From Fidelibacterota bacterium (GTDB taxonomy: Bacteria > Pseudomonadota > Alphaproteobacteria > Rhodospirillales > Rhodospirillaceae), in NCBI GenBank assembly GCA_947476275.1, contig CANJPQ010000008.1, positions 62,001-126,000 on the forward strand: a DNA stretch of 64,000 nt, given 5' to 3'. The notes beneath the pieces were generated by a model. It saw only the letters and a list, made by a program, of their open reading frames with translations, ran no database searches and had not been told where the DNA came from. Position numbers and translations under genes: made by a program. Of the stretch, positions 17,570 to 26,154 are shown one piece after another. Numbering within the stretch: position 1 is the first letter of the stretch; each line of letters opens with the position of its first letter.

Positions 17570-18487
17570 GTGACGATGAAATATCCCTTTTCCGCGATCC
17601 CGAAGCGCGGCCCGCTCAAATGGCCGAACGGGAAGAAGGTCGCGCTGATCTGCACCTTCAACCTCGAGACCTGGGACATGGTGAAGGACACGGACAAGGC
17701 GTACTACGCCGGTGGCCCGCCGATCCTGCCGGACGTGCTGCCGGGTAACGTCGCCGACTTCCCGAACTTCACCTGGCGCGAATACGGCCAGCGCGTCGGT
17801 ATCTGGCGTCTGTTCGACGCCTTCGACAAGGCGAAGGTGCCGGCAAGCTGCACCATCAACGCCAAGACCGCGCTGATCCGCCCGGATATCGCCAATGCGC
17901 CGAAAGAGCGCGGGTGGGAAGTGGTCGCCCACAACTATGAACAGGGCGAGTTGCTGACCGATTTCGCGAAGGACCCGAAAAAGGAGCGCGAGATCATCGA
18001 GGCGACCTTGAAGGTCTACAAGGAATTCTACGGCAAGCCGGCCAAGGGCTGGCTGTCGTCGTCTCTGCGCGGCACGGTGAACACGCCGGGCATCCTGAAA
18101 GAGCACGGGCTGATCTTCTACTGCGACATCATGAACGACGATCAGCCGTACCTGCTGGAGACCGATCACGGTCCGATCGTGTCGACGCCGTACACGAACG
18201 AGATCAACGACTTCACGATCCTCACCCGCCGCGGCCATAACACGGATGAGTTCCGCGACATCCTGAAGGAAGAACTCTCCACGCTGTTGAGCGAAGCGGA
18301 AGAGCAGGGGACCGGCCGTATGATGAACGTCGGCCTGCACCCCCACGTCGCCGGCCGCGCCTATCGCATCCGTGCGGTGAAGGAGTTCTTAGAATTCGCC
18401 AAATCCCAGCCCGGCGTGTGGTTTGCCACCCGCGAAGAGATCGCGGCCTGGTATCTCGAGACCGGCCACAAGGGTCACATCGTCTAA
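17570..18487 (+). CDS. PuuE-like polysaccharide deacetylase-family protein
   Basis: I chose the GTG at 17570, nine bases after CAGGAG; the ATG at 17576 has poorer spacing. The 305-residue product has a NodB-like barrel. ALICTFNLETWDM carries the early acidic position, WEVVAHNYEQGE the second motif, and NVGLHPHVAGRAYRI the late His motif. This layout is closer to PuuE-type allantoinases and to the cyclic-amide or ester hydrolases in this superfamily than to chitin deacetylases. There is no signal peptide, so it works in the cytoplasm. It follows the hydroxylase gene closely, suggesting it acts on a hydroxylated ring product. Confidence 0.82.
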   Translation: MTMKYPFSAIPKRGPLKWPNGKKVALICTFNLETWDMVKDTDKAYYAGGPPILPDVLPGNVADFPNFTWREYGQRVGIWRLFDAFDKAKVPASCTINAKTALIRPDIANAPKERGWEVVAHNYEQGELLTDFAKDPKKEREIIEATLKVYKEFYGKPAKGWLSSSLRGTVNTPGILKEHGLIFYCDIMNDDQPYLLETDHGPIVSTPYTNEINDFTILTRRGHNTDEFRDILKEELSTLLSEAEEQGTGRMMNVGLHPHVAGRAYRIRAVKEFLEFAKSQPGVWFATREEIAAWYLETGHKGHIV

Positions 18488-18520
18488 GCCTGTTGTAACC
18501 TAAGGTTCATCGGCTACCAT

Positions 18521-18541
18521 CCCCGGCAGACAATGCCGGGG
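18521..18541 (+). promoter_or_regulatory. Hairpin overlapping the M61 ribosome-binding region
   Basis: CCCCGGCA at 18521-18528 pairs with TGCCGGGG at 18534-18541 around a five-base loop. Its 3' arm runs into GGGAGGGG at 18538-18545, the likely ribosome site for the GTG at 18551. It may be a weak terminator of the preceding unit (there is no T-run) or mask the ribosome site. Confidence 0.45.
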
Positions 18542-18550
18542 AGGGGTGCC

Positions 18551-20455
18551 GTGTCTCGTTTCGCCGTCTTGATTGCCGTCCTTGGCTGGGCCGCCGCCGC
18601 CCAGGTTCCCGAGGCGCAGCCGTTCCCGGCCAATCCGCCCATTCCCGCGCCCGTCGATACGCCCTATCCGGGTACGCTGTCCGTCAAAGTCGATGCGACC
18701 GACACCGATCGCCGCGTGCTGTCGGTGCAGGAGCGCATCCCCGTCAATGCCGGGCCGCTCACGCTGCTGTTTCCGGAATGGCTGCCGGGTCAGCACGCGC
18801 CAAACGGCCGGGTGGATCGTCTCGCAGGCTTGATGATCAGCGCCAACGGGCAGCCTGTCTCCTGGCGTCGCGATTCCGCAGACGTCTACGCGTTCCATCT
18901 CGACGTGCCGCAAGGCGCCACAGTGCTCGATCTGACCTTCCAGTACCTCTCCGCACTCGCCGGAAATCAGGGTCGCATCATCATGTCGGCTGATCTGATG
19001 AATGTGCAGTGGCACGATGTGGTGCTGTACCCGGCGGGCTACTTCGCGCGGCAGATTCCGGTCGCGCTGGAAGTAAAGGTGCCGGACGGCTGGTCGATCG
19101 CAACCGCCCTGGACCGGGCCTCAAGCGAGGGTGGCCGGACCGTGTTCAGGACTGTGCCCTTGGATACGGTTGTGGACTCGCCGATGTTCGCCGGCCGCTA
19201 CAACAAGACCATCGATCTCGATCCGGGTGGACGTTCGCGGGTGACGCTGAATGTATTCGCGGACAAGGAAGATCTGCTCGACGCAAAACCCGCGCATATC
19301 GAAGCGCATCGCACCCTGGTGAAACAGACCGACAAGCTGTTCGGTGCGCGCCACTACGATCACTACGACTTCCTGCTGATGCTCACCGACAAGATCGGCG
19401 GCGTCGGTCTGGAACATCATCGCTCCAGCGAGAACGGCACCAATCCCAAATACTTCACTGAGTGGGACAAGGCGCCCGCCGGCCGCGATCTCCTGGCGCA
19501 CGAGTTCACACATTCGTGGAACGGCAAGTTCCGCCGGCCCGCGGACCTGTGGACGCCGAACTTCAACGTGCCCATGCGGGATTCACTGCTGTGGCTTTAC
19601 GAAGGACAGACCCAGTACTGGGGGTATGTGCTCGCGGCACGATCCGGCCTGCTATCCAAGCAGAACGTGATCGATGCCTTCGCCGGTATCGCCGCGTCCT
19701 ATGACGCGCAGCCTGGTCGGCAATGGAAGACGCTCCAGGATACCACCAACGACCCGATCTCCTCCAATCGTCGCCCGCAGCCGTGGGCAAGCTGGCAGCG
19801 CAGTGAGGACTACTACAACGAGGGCCTGTTGGTATGGCTGGATGCGGACACGCTCATCCGCGAAATGTCGGGCGGCAAGAAGTCGCTGGACGATTTTGCG
19901 CGCGCGTTCTTTGGCATCGAGGACGGCCGCTGGTCGCCGGTGACCTATACCTTCGACGACATCGTCAAGACGTTGTACGGCGTGCAGCCTTACGATTGGG
20001 CGAAGTTTCTGCGGGATCGTCTGGATAGTCACGGCCCCGGTGCGCCGCTTGCCGGCCTCGCCCGCGGCGGCTATCGCCTCGCCTTCGCCGACAAGCCGAC
20101 GGATTACGCCAAGGGCGTCGAGACGCAGAGCAAGATCGCAAATTTCACATATTCGCTCGGGTTCACCCTGCGCCAGGACGGCGAAGTCGCCGCCGTGATG
20201 TGGGACAGCGCGGCTTTCAAGGCCGGGCTGGCCACCGGCGTTCGTATCGTCGCGGTCAATAACATCGCTTACGATGCGGATCGGCTGAAAGAGGCGATCA
20301 AGGCAAAGGAAAAGGTCGATCTCTTGATTCGCCGCGGCGACAAGTTCACCACCGTCAGCTTCGAAAACAAGGATGGCTTGCGGTATCCCATGCTTGAAAA
20401 GGTCGGCGGCAAGGCGCCGGGTCGCCTCGACGAGATTCTCGCGACGAAGAAATAG
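18551..20455 (+). CDS. M61 family metallopeptidase with PDZ domain
   Basis: The 634-residue exported protein uses the GTG after GGGAGGGG, which gives a clean signal peptide (FAVLIAVLGWAAAA); the ATG at 18533 lies in a hairpin and lacks a ribosome site. HEFTH at residues 317-321 is the zinc site of M61 glycyl aminopeptidases, with RDSLLWLYEGQTQYWGY following with the third-ligand Glu. A C-terminal PDZ-like segment (FTLRQDGEVAAVMWDSAAFKAG) ends the protein. It probably cleaves peptides with N-terminal Gly or Ala in the periplasm. It is convergent with the antiporter, three bases apart. Confidence 0.87.
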   Translation: MSRFAVLIAVLGWAAAAQVPEAQPFPANPPIPAPVDTPYPGTLSVKVDATDTDRRVLSVQERIPVNAGPLTLLFPEWLPGQHAPNGRVDRLAGLMISANGQPVSWRRDSADVYAFHLDVPQGATVLDLTFQYLSALAGNQGRIIMSADLMNVQWHDVVLYPAGYFARQIPVALEVKVPDGWSIATALDRASSEGGRTVFRTVPLDTVVDSPMFAGRYNKTIDLDPGGRSRVTLNVFADKEDLLDAKPAHIEAHRTLVKQTDKLFGARHYDHYDFLLMLTDKIGGVGLEHHRSSENGTNPKYFTEWDKAPAGRDLLAHEFTHSWNGKFRRPADLWTPNFNVPMRDSLLWLYEGQTQYWGYVLAARSGLLSKQNVIDAFAGIAASYDAQPGRQWKTLQDTTNDPISSNRRPQPWASWQRSEDYYNEGLLVWLDADTLIREMSGGKKSLDDFARAFFGIEDGRWSPVTYTFDDIVKTLYGVQPYDWAKFLRDRLDSHGPGAPLAGLARGGYRLAFADKPTDYAKGVETQSKIANFTYSLGFTLRQDGEVAAVMWDSAAFKAGLATGVRIVAVNNIAYDADRLKEAIKAKEKVDLLIRRGDKFTTVSFENKDGLRYPMLEKVGGKAPGRLDEILATKK

Positions 20456-20458
20456 CGC

Positions 20459-22270
20459 TTAGGAAAGCCGCCGCGTCAGTAAGCGCCGTGCCTTCACCAG
20501 TCCGGCACGGATGGTGGACACGGCCGCGTCTTCGGGCGTCGCCGCCAGTTGTAAGCCGGCGCGGGTGATGTGGCCGTCCGCCACTTCGCGCGCGACGATC
20601 ACGGCCGCGCCAAGCCGCAAATGGTCGCCCACTTCCGGCGCATTGTCGAAGCGTGATGCGAACAGCGCATCGATCGTCATCTCGCCGGTGGCGGGGCCAA
20701 GTTTCAGGTCGTAAAACGCGGCAACCTCGCGCAAAGCGACATTGCCGTTGAACATGAACTCGCCGAAGAACGGCTCGTCCGTTATCAGAAGTTCCTCGTG
20801 TGCGGCAAAGAAGCCGTCGAGTTGGGCGGCGCGTTCGGGCGGGGCGAGATAATATGCCGTGTCGCCGTCACGCAAGGGACCCGCGTCGGCGGGCATCACG
20901 ACGACTTCGTCGCGGATCACGAATGCGGGGCGCGCCCAGCGCGGTACCGTCGCGCCGTTCATCACCGCGCTCTCCGCCAGTACCGGATAGCCCACCATCT
21001 CGAGAGTGAGCTGGCCGGGCAAATCGAGTTCCACGCGGCGCACCGGGGCGCTCACGCGGGGCAGGGCGATTTCAAGCTTGCGGGCGGTGAAGGTCAGGCT
21101 CCAGCCTTGAATCAGCAGCGACAACAGCACCACGACGAAGGCGACGTTAAAGTACAGGTCAGCTCCCGGTACGCCGGCGAGGGTTGGAATGGCGGCCAGA
21201 AAGATGCTGACGGCCCCACGCAAGCCCACCCAGGAGACGAACGTCTTCTCGCGCCACGAGAACCCGAACGGCGTGAGGCACAGCCAAACAGCGACCGGCC
21301 GCGCGATCAATATCAGGATCGCGGCCAAGATCGCGGCCGGCGCCAGTACGGTCACCAGGCGTGTCGGCGTGACCAGCAGTCCCAGCACCAGGAACATGAC
21401 GATCTGGCACAGCCATGTAGCGGCGTCGTTGACGGTCACGATGCTGGCGGCTGCGCGCAAGGGTCGGTTGCCGAGGATGAGACCCGCCAAATAGACGGCG
21501 AGGAGGCCGCTGCCGTGGAGAACCGCCGTCAGGGCGTAGATTACCACGGCCGTGGCGATGACCAGGAGCGGATGCAGACCGCCGGGAAGGGCAACTTTAT
21601 TGAGCGTCCATGAGGCCAGCAGCCCGCCGATCACACCGCCGAGGACGCCGATGGCCCCTTCGATAGCAAGCTTCGTCAGGATGACCGTGCCCGCGTCCCA
21701 CATGCTGCCCGTGCTTACGGTCCCCTGGGCCATGATCAATTCCACCAGGATGACCGTGAGGAACACCGCGACCGGATCGTTGGTGGCGGATTCCATCTCG
21801 ATCGCCGCGCCGACCCTTTGCTTAAGCTGCATGCCGCCGGCGTGAAGCAGGAAAAACACCGCCGCCGCGTCCGTGGATGCGACGATGGCGCCCAGGAGGA
21901 ACCCCTGCGTCAGTGGTATTTTGAAGATGTAGCTCGCAGCCGCTCCCGCCAACGCCGTTGTGATCAACACCCCGACAGTCGCCAGCATGGTGGCGGGCAT
22001 GACGGCGCCGCGCAGTTTGCTCAGTTGGGTGCGCAAGCCGCCGTCGAACAGGATGATCGCCAGGGCGAAGGAGCCGATCATGTAGGTCAGGCGGTAGTCG
22101 CTGAAATGGAACGCGCCCGGCCCATCCTCCCCGGCCAGCATGCCGATCACCAGGAAGACCAGCAGCAATGGTGCGCCGAATCGGGTCGCGACCAGGCTCG
22201 AGAAGATCCCCAGCAGCACCAAAGCGCCGCCGGCGAGCAAAAACAGATTGGTGACAGCAATGCTCTCCAT
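20459..22270 (-). CDS. CPA1-type potassium/proton antiporter (NhaP2/CvrA-like)
   Basis: The 603-residue membrane protein has about twelve spans in the N-terminal 400 residues, with the conserved ion-binding pair in ESATNDPVAVFLT near residue 160 and GLRGAVSIFLA near residue 345. A cytoplasmic tail carries a TrkA-C-like domain (LTLEMVGYPVLAESAVMNG...) and a C-terminal CorC/HlyC-associated domain (ATGEMTIDALFASRF). This arrangement matches NhaP2/CvrA potassium or sodium/proton antiporters, which protect against high internal K+ or Na+. It is divergent from the PNPOx-like gene at 22346. Confidence 0.87.
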   Translation of the reverse strand: MESIAVTNLFLLAGGALVLLGIFSSLVATRFGAPLLLVFLVIGMLAGEDGPGAFHFSDYRLTYMIGSFALAIILFDGGLRTQLSKLRGAVMPATMLATVGVLITTALAGAAASYIFKIPLTQGFLLGAIVASTDAAAVFFLLHAGGMQLKQRVGAAIEMESATNDPVAVFLTVILVELIMAQGTVSTGSMWDAGTVILTKLAIEGAIGVLGGVIGGLLASWTLNKVALPGGLHPLLVIATAVVIYALTAVLHGSGLLAVYLAGLILGNRPLRAAASIVTVNDAATWLCQIVMFLVLGLLVTPTRLVTVLAPAAILAAILILIARPVAVWLCLTPFGFSWREKTFVSWVGLRGAVSIFLAAIPTLAGVPGADLYFNVAFVVVLLSLLIQGWSLTFTARKLEIALPRVSAPVRRVELDLPGQLTLEMVGYPVLAESAVMNGATVPRWARPAFVIRDEVVVMPADAGPLRDGDTAYYLAPPERAAQLDGFFAAHEELLITDEPFFGEFMFNGNVALREVAAFYDLKLGPATGEMTIDALFASRFDNAPEVGDHLRLGAAVIVAREVADGHITRAGLQLAATPEDAAVSTIRAGLVKARRLLTRRLS

Positions 22271-22345
22271 TGAGCCAATGGTAGACGGCGCGGTCTTGCG
22301 ATAAAACCTTTAATCGCGTTGAGTCAGCGAGTCGTAAGGTGTCCG

Positions 22346-22972
22346 ATGACAGCAAGCCCCTACATCATCTCTGATCGAGACGCTTTGCGGCGTGTCTACA
22401 AGACGCCGGGCGAGAGTGCGGTCAAGAAGGACATTGGGCATATCGATGCCCACTCGCGGCACTTTCTCGCAAAGAGCCCCTTCGCGGTGATCGCGACCTC
22501 GAACGCAGCCGGTGTGCAGGATGCCTCGCCAAAAGGTGGGCCACCGGGTTTCATCAAGGCCGTGGACGACCGCACGCTTCTCATCCCGGATTGGCCAGGG
22601 AACAATCGTCTCGACAGCCTGGAGAACATCCTCGTCAATCCCCGTGTCGGGATTCTTTCATTCCTGCCGGGCGTGAACGAGATGCTGCGGATGAATGGCC
22701 GCGCCGAGATCACCACGGACCCTGATGTTCGCGCGCGGCTCTCGACCGACGGCAAGCTGCCGATCAGCGTGATCGTGGTGACGGTGGAGGAGGTCTATCT
22801 CCACTGCGCCCGCGCACTGCAGCGCTCCGCCTTGTGGGACGTCACGACGCAGATCGACCGCAAGAGTTTCCCGACGCTCGGCGCGATCCTCGCAGATCAG
22901 ATCGCCGGCTATGACGGCCCGGGGGCGGATCAGCGGTTGGCGGCGCGAACGGGCGACCTTTACGGCGCCTAG
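22346..22972 (+). CDS. PNPOx-like flavin-binding family protein
   Basis: The 208-residue protein is read from the ATG after AAGG; a TTG at 22319 is rejected. A split-barrel pattern is clear: FLAKSPFAVIATSNAAGVQDASPKGG, then LLIPDWPGNNRLDSLENILVNPRVGILSF and INGRAEI-type strand MNGRAEITTD. This matches the MSMEG_1061-type branch of the pyridoxamine-5'-phosphate oxidase superfamily, often linked to F420, FMN or heme. Substrate unknown. The TPR gene begins three bases after its stop. Confidence 0.84.
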   Translation: MTASPYIISDRDALRRVYKTPGESAVKKDIGHIDAHSRHFLAKSPFAVIATSNAAGVQDASPKGGPPGFIKAVDDRTLLIPDWPGNNRLDSLENILVNPRVGILSFLPGVNEMLRMNGRAEITTDPDVRARLSTDGKLPISVIVVTVEEVYLHCARALQRSALWDVTTQIDRKSFPTLGAILADQIAGYDGPGADQRLAARTGDLYGA

Positions 22973-22975
22973 ACA

Positions 22976-25354
22976 ATGGCGGGCCAATCCATCCCCACAA
23001 CCACTGAACTTCTGTCGGCCGCGACACAGGCGCTTACCGCGGGGCAAGCAGTCGCCGCGCTGGACTTCGCGCGCCAAGCGCTTGCGTCGGCGCCGGCGCA
23101 TGTCGAAGCGCTGAATATCGCTGGCAATGCGGCGTTGCAGACGTCGGACTTCGCCGCGGCCGCCGAATACTTCTCCGTGGCTGTGCGGGTTGCACCGGCC
23201 TCCAAGGAACTCCACTTCAACCTGGGTGTGTCCTTTGACCGCGCCGGCAACGGGGCGGATGCTGCCGATGCCTACAGCAAAGCGCTCAGCATCGACCCGT
23301 CATATGTTCCGGCATGCCTGAATATGGCGAACGCTTACGCCGTTCAGCGCGATTTTGCGGGTGCGCGACAAATCCTCGAGACCTGCGCGGCTCGTATGCC
23401 CGCGCCTGACCTACGTGTCCTTCGTGGCCTTGGCGCTATTTCTCGCGCAGAAGGACGCACGGCGGACGCCGTGCACTGGTTCCGACGCGCCAATGAATTG
23501 CAACCGAGTATCCCAATCCTTTCGGAGATCGCCCAGCTGCATCTGGCAGATTGCGATATCGAGGCCGCCGCGCATACCTTTTCCGACGCGCTCGCGCTGG
23601 AGGGCGATGCCGGTAGCGCGCGTCTCGCCGAAGTCCAAGCGCTCTTTGCCGCCGGCCGTTACCAGGAAGCCTATGCAGGCCTGTCTTTCGCAAAGGTGCC
23701 GCTTCCAGGGATTGCGGCAATCCTGAACATGTTTGGCGTCCTGTGGGAGAGACTGGGAAAGCGCGATGAGGCGCTCCTTGCCTATGAAGCACTGGCGGTT
23801 GCGCAGCCAGATCACGGCGATGCTCTCCGTGGGCTGGTGCGGTTGGGGCGGTCAGCGGTGCCGCTTCACCAGCACCTCCGCCACCATCCGCGCGACGACC
23901 AGGGCTGGCTTGCCGTGAGCGACGCGGCGTATCGGCAGGCCCGATACGGCGAGGCGATATCGGTTCTTGAGGAAGGAATCACCCGCAGCGGAAGTACAGC
24001 CCTGCGCTTGCACCGCGCGATGCTGTTGCCGAAGGTTCCGACCTCGCTTGCCGAAATCGTCGACGCCCGGCGAACCATGGCCGACCAACTCGACGCTATC
24101 ATCCACGGTGATGGTCGCGTGAATGACGTGACGAAACAGCTCAATCGGGTGCAGAGCTTGCTACCCTATGCGGGACTGCCCAACCGGGATCTTCAACGCA
24201 AGTTTGCGGCGGCTCATCGTGCTGCCGCACCGGATCTGACATGGACCGCGCCACATTGCACGAAGCCGCGCGCACCGCGCGCGCGCATTCGTATCGGTTT
24301 TGTCTCGCATTACCTCACTTTGCATCACACGATCCGCCGGCTGTTTATTGCAATGATCGGCGGTCTGGATCGCAAGCGCTTTGAGGTGATCGCGGTCGCA
24401 CCCGCGGCGAAAGGCGAGCCGGCGGAGACCGTGCGCTATTTTGCGGACCGTGTGGTCGCATTGCCGCCAACCCTTGAGGATGCACGCCGAACAATCGCCG
24501 ATCTTGAACTCGACCTATTGATCTATCCCGACATTGGAATGACGGCGTCGACCTATTACCTCGCCTTTGCGCGACTTGCCCCAGTTCAGGCGGTTTTTTT
24601 CGGTCACCCGATGACCACGGGTCTGGACACGATCGACTATTTTATCTCCAGCGACCTCAAAGAGCCTGCTGACGGTCATGACCACTACAGTGAGAAGCTT
24701 GTCCTGGTGCCGCGCATGCCGGTGTTCTACCCACGGCCCTCGCGCGATTTTCTAAATTCGCATGGCCCCGCGATCGATCTTCCGCCCAAGGCGACGCTCT
24801 ATGCCTGCCCGCAGACGGTGATTAAGTTCCATCCGGATTTCGACCGTATGCTCGCAGGTATCTTGGCGGCGGACCCTCACGGCAAGCTGGCGCTGATCAA
24901 GATCGGCGACGAAGCGTGGTTCGATCTGCTGTTCGCGCGCATGGCAGAGTCGATTCCGGACCTTCAAAGCCGGCTTGTGCTTCTGCCGCCGCTTCCGGTC
25001 GAGGAGTACTACGGCCTGCTTGGGCGTGCGGACGCGGTGCTGGATCCCTATCCATTCTGCGGCGGCAACTCGAGCTATGAGGCTTTCGCGGTAGGGGCGC
25101 CGGTTGTTACGTTGCCCGGACCAACCATGTGCGGCCGGCTGACCGATGCATTCTATCGGCAGATGGGCTTGCCGGAAATGGTGTCCACATCGCCGGAAGA
25201 TTATGTCGCGCGCGCCGTTCGCATCGCCAACGATAAGGTCTACCGCCGCGAACAGTCTGCCGCGATTGCAGCGCGCGATCACGAAATCTTCGACGACAGG
25301 AAAGCGCTGGCATTGATCGAAGATGTCTTCGCGGAAGTATCGAGAGTCGCCTAG
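22976..25354 (+). CDS. TPR protein with OGT/GT41-like C-terminal domain
   Basis: The 792-residue protein has an N-terminal half of about eight TPR-like helical repeats (for example AVAALDFARQALASAPAHVEAL, ADAYSKALSIDPSYVPAC) to about residue 340. The C-terminal half begins with RIRIGFVSHYLTLHHTIRRL and continues through VQAVFFGHPMTTGLDTIDYF, KFHPDFDRMLAGIL, and DPYPFCGGNSSYEAFAVGAPVVTLPG, the GT-B pattern shared by O-GlcNAc transferase-like (GT41) and related glycosyltransferases. It probably modifies proteins or surface glycans from a nucleotide sugar. It is predicted cytoplasmic. It overlaps the 3' end of a doubtful minus-strand ORF by four bases. Confidence 0.85.
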   Translation: MAGQSIPTTTELLSAATQALTAGQAVAALDFARQALASAPAHVEALNIAGNAALQTSDFAAAAEYFSVAVRVAPASKELHFNLGVSFDRAGNGADAADAYSKALSIDPSYVPACLNMANAYAVQRDFAGARQILETCAARMPAPDLRVLRGLGAISRAEGRTADAVHWFRRANELQPSIPILSEIAQLHLADCDIEAAAHTFSDALALEGDAGSARLAEVQALFAAGRYQEAYAGLSFAKVPLPGIAAILNMFGVLWERLGKRDEALLAYEALAVAQPDHGDALRGLVRLGRSAVPLHQHLRHHPRDDQGWLAVSDAAYRQARYGEAISVLEEGITRSGSTALRLHRAMLLPKVPTSLAEIVDARRTMADQLDAIIHGDGRVNDVTKQLNRVQSLLPYAGLPNRDLQRKFAAAHRAAAPDLTWTAPHCTKPRAPRARIRIGFVSHYLTLHHTIRRLFIAMIGGLDRKRFEVIAVAPAAKGEPAETVRYFADRVVALPPTLEDARRTIADLELDLLIYPDIGMTASTYYLAFARLAPVQAVFFGHPMTTGLDTIDYFISSDLKEPADGHDHYSEKLVLVPRMPVFYPRPSRDFLNSHGPAIDLPPKATLYACPQTVIKFHPDFDRMLAGILAADPHGKLALIKIGDEAWFDLLFARMAESIPDLQSRLVLLPPLPVEEYYGLLGRADAVLDPYPFCGGNSSYEAFAVGAPVVTLPGPTMCGRLTDAFYRQMGLPEMVSTSPEDYVARAVRIANDKVYRREQSAAIAARDHEIFDDRKALALIEDVFAEVSRVA

Positions 25355-25602
25355 TGCCTTACGCCGACGTCTTTAGCTATGGGAGAACGCCAATAGCAAG
25401 ATGATCGGGAGGGGCACACCCTGCATCCGCAGCAGTAATTCGCGACTACGCGTACCAACGCGGCTTTGTTCTCAGCGGTCAAATCTCCCTTGGCCATGCC
25501 GTACATCAGAAGACGACGCGCCTCACTCTTATCGTCGCGCTCCGATCCCATCCGAGGTGCTACGCCTTTTTTGGCTGCCTGTGCCTCACTCGCATCGGTC
25601 AC
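25351..25602 (-). CDS. Small Cys-rich hypothetical protein (uncertain)
   Basis: Read from the GTG at 25602 (AGG five bases upstream), this would give 83 residues; longer reading to 25692 looks non-coding. A charged helical part (ERDDKSEARRLLMYGMAKGDLTAENK) is followed by a CCGCRVC cluster that could bind metal. No family recognised. It is placed at the convergent end of the TPR gene, overlapping it by four bases. Support is weak. Confidence 0.35.
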   Translation of the reverse strand: MTDASEAQAAKKGVAPRMGSERDDKSEARRLLMYGMAKGDLTAENKAALVRVVANYCCGCRVCPSRSSCYWRSPIAKDVGVRH

Positions 25603-25627
25603 GGTGACCTGGCCATTCTGAGGTGGT

Positions 25628-25913
25628 CTACGGAAAAAAGCTGTTGATCGCGAAGGCCATGCGATCGTCCTGGGCCGACGCCGCGGCCGCACGCCCGGCT
25701 GCCGCGCCGACAGTTTTCGTTGCGGTCCGGAGAATGCCCGTGATGCCGGACCCCATCAGCCAAAAGGCGAGACCGATGCGAAGCGCCCAGACAACCACCC
25801 GGTCCGCGCCCTCGCGCACGTCGACTTCGTACTTGGTCCCGTCGCCGACGCGGCGCCCCATGAAGCGCAGGCGCCGGATCTCCAGCGCCGTCAGCGGTCG
25901 GCTGGAGGGCCAT
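25628..25913 (-). pseudogene. Small membrane protein with frame break near its start
   Basis: The frame from 25628 reads convincingly: ALEIRRLRFMGRRVGDGTKYEVDVREG, then a membrane-span-like VVVWALRIGLAFWLMGSGITGIL, with strong G/C at third positions. However, the only ribosome site with an ATG (GGGAGG then ATG at 25913) is in a different frame (MALQPTADG). One extra base between 25913 and about 25895 would explain this. Alternatives are a non-AUG start, an internal ATG (MGRRVGD), or a read error. Function unknown. Confidence 0.4.
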
Positions 25914-25938
25914 GCGAACCTCCCGAGGTGTATCGGGA

Positions 25939-26013
25939 CTACCGAAGGCCCAGGAAGGACAAAATGAACAAAACAACGACCACGAGTCCGACGAGATGGA
26001 TGAGGCCGTTCAT
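25939..26013 (-). CDS. Tiny membrane peptide (24 residues)
   Basis: MNGLIHLVGLVVVVLFILSF ends in a short tail (LGLR). It is one membrane span with almost nothing else. Small hydrophobic peptides with this ending are common unannotated ORFs in alphaproteobacteria, as far as I recall. It lies 26 bases before the ribosome-site ATG of the broken small membrane gene on the same strand. The ribosome site is weak. Confidence 0.45.
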   Translation of the reverse strand: MNGLIHLVGLVVVVLFILSFLGLR

Positions 26014-26154
26014 GCACGTTCTGCCGGCTCGCATCACAACCCGGCGAGGGGAGGAATGTTCTTGGGGCGCGCAAGAATCGTTACCCAGGGCGTGCGGGTG
26101 CCATTGCGCTTCCACCGAGCGCCGTGCTGCCATGAGCAAACAGAAGGGGGCGAT

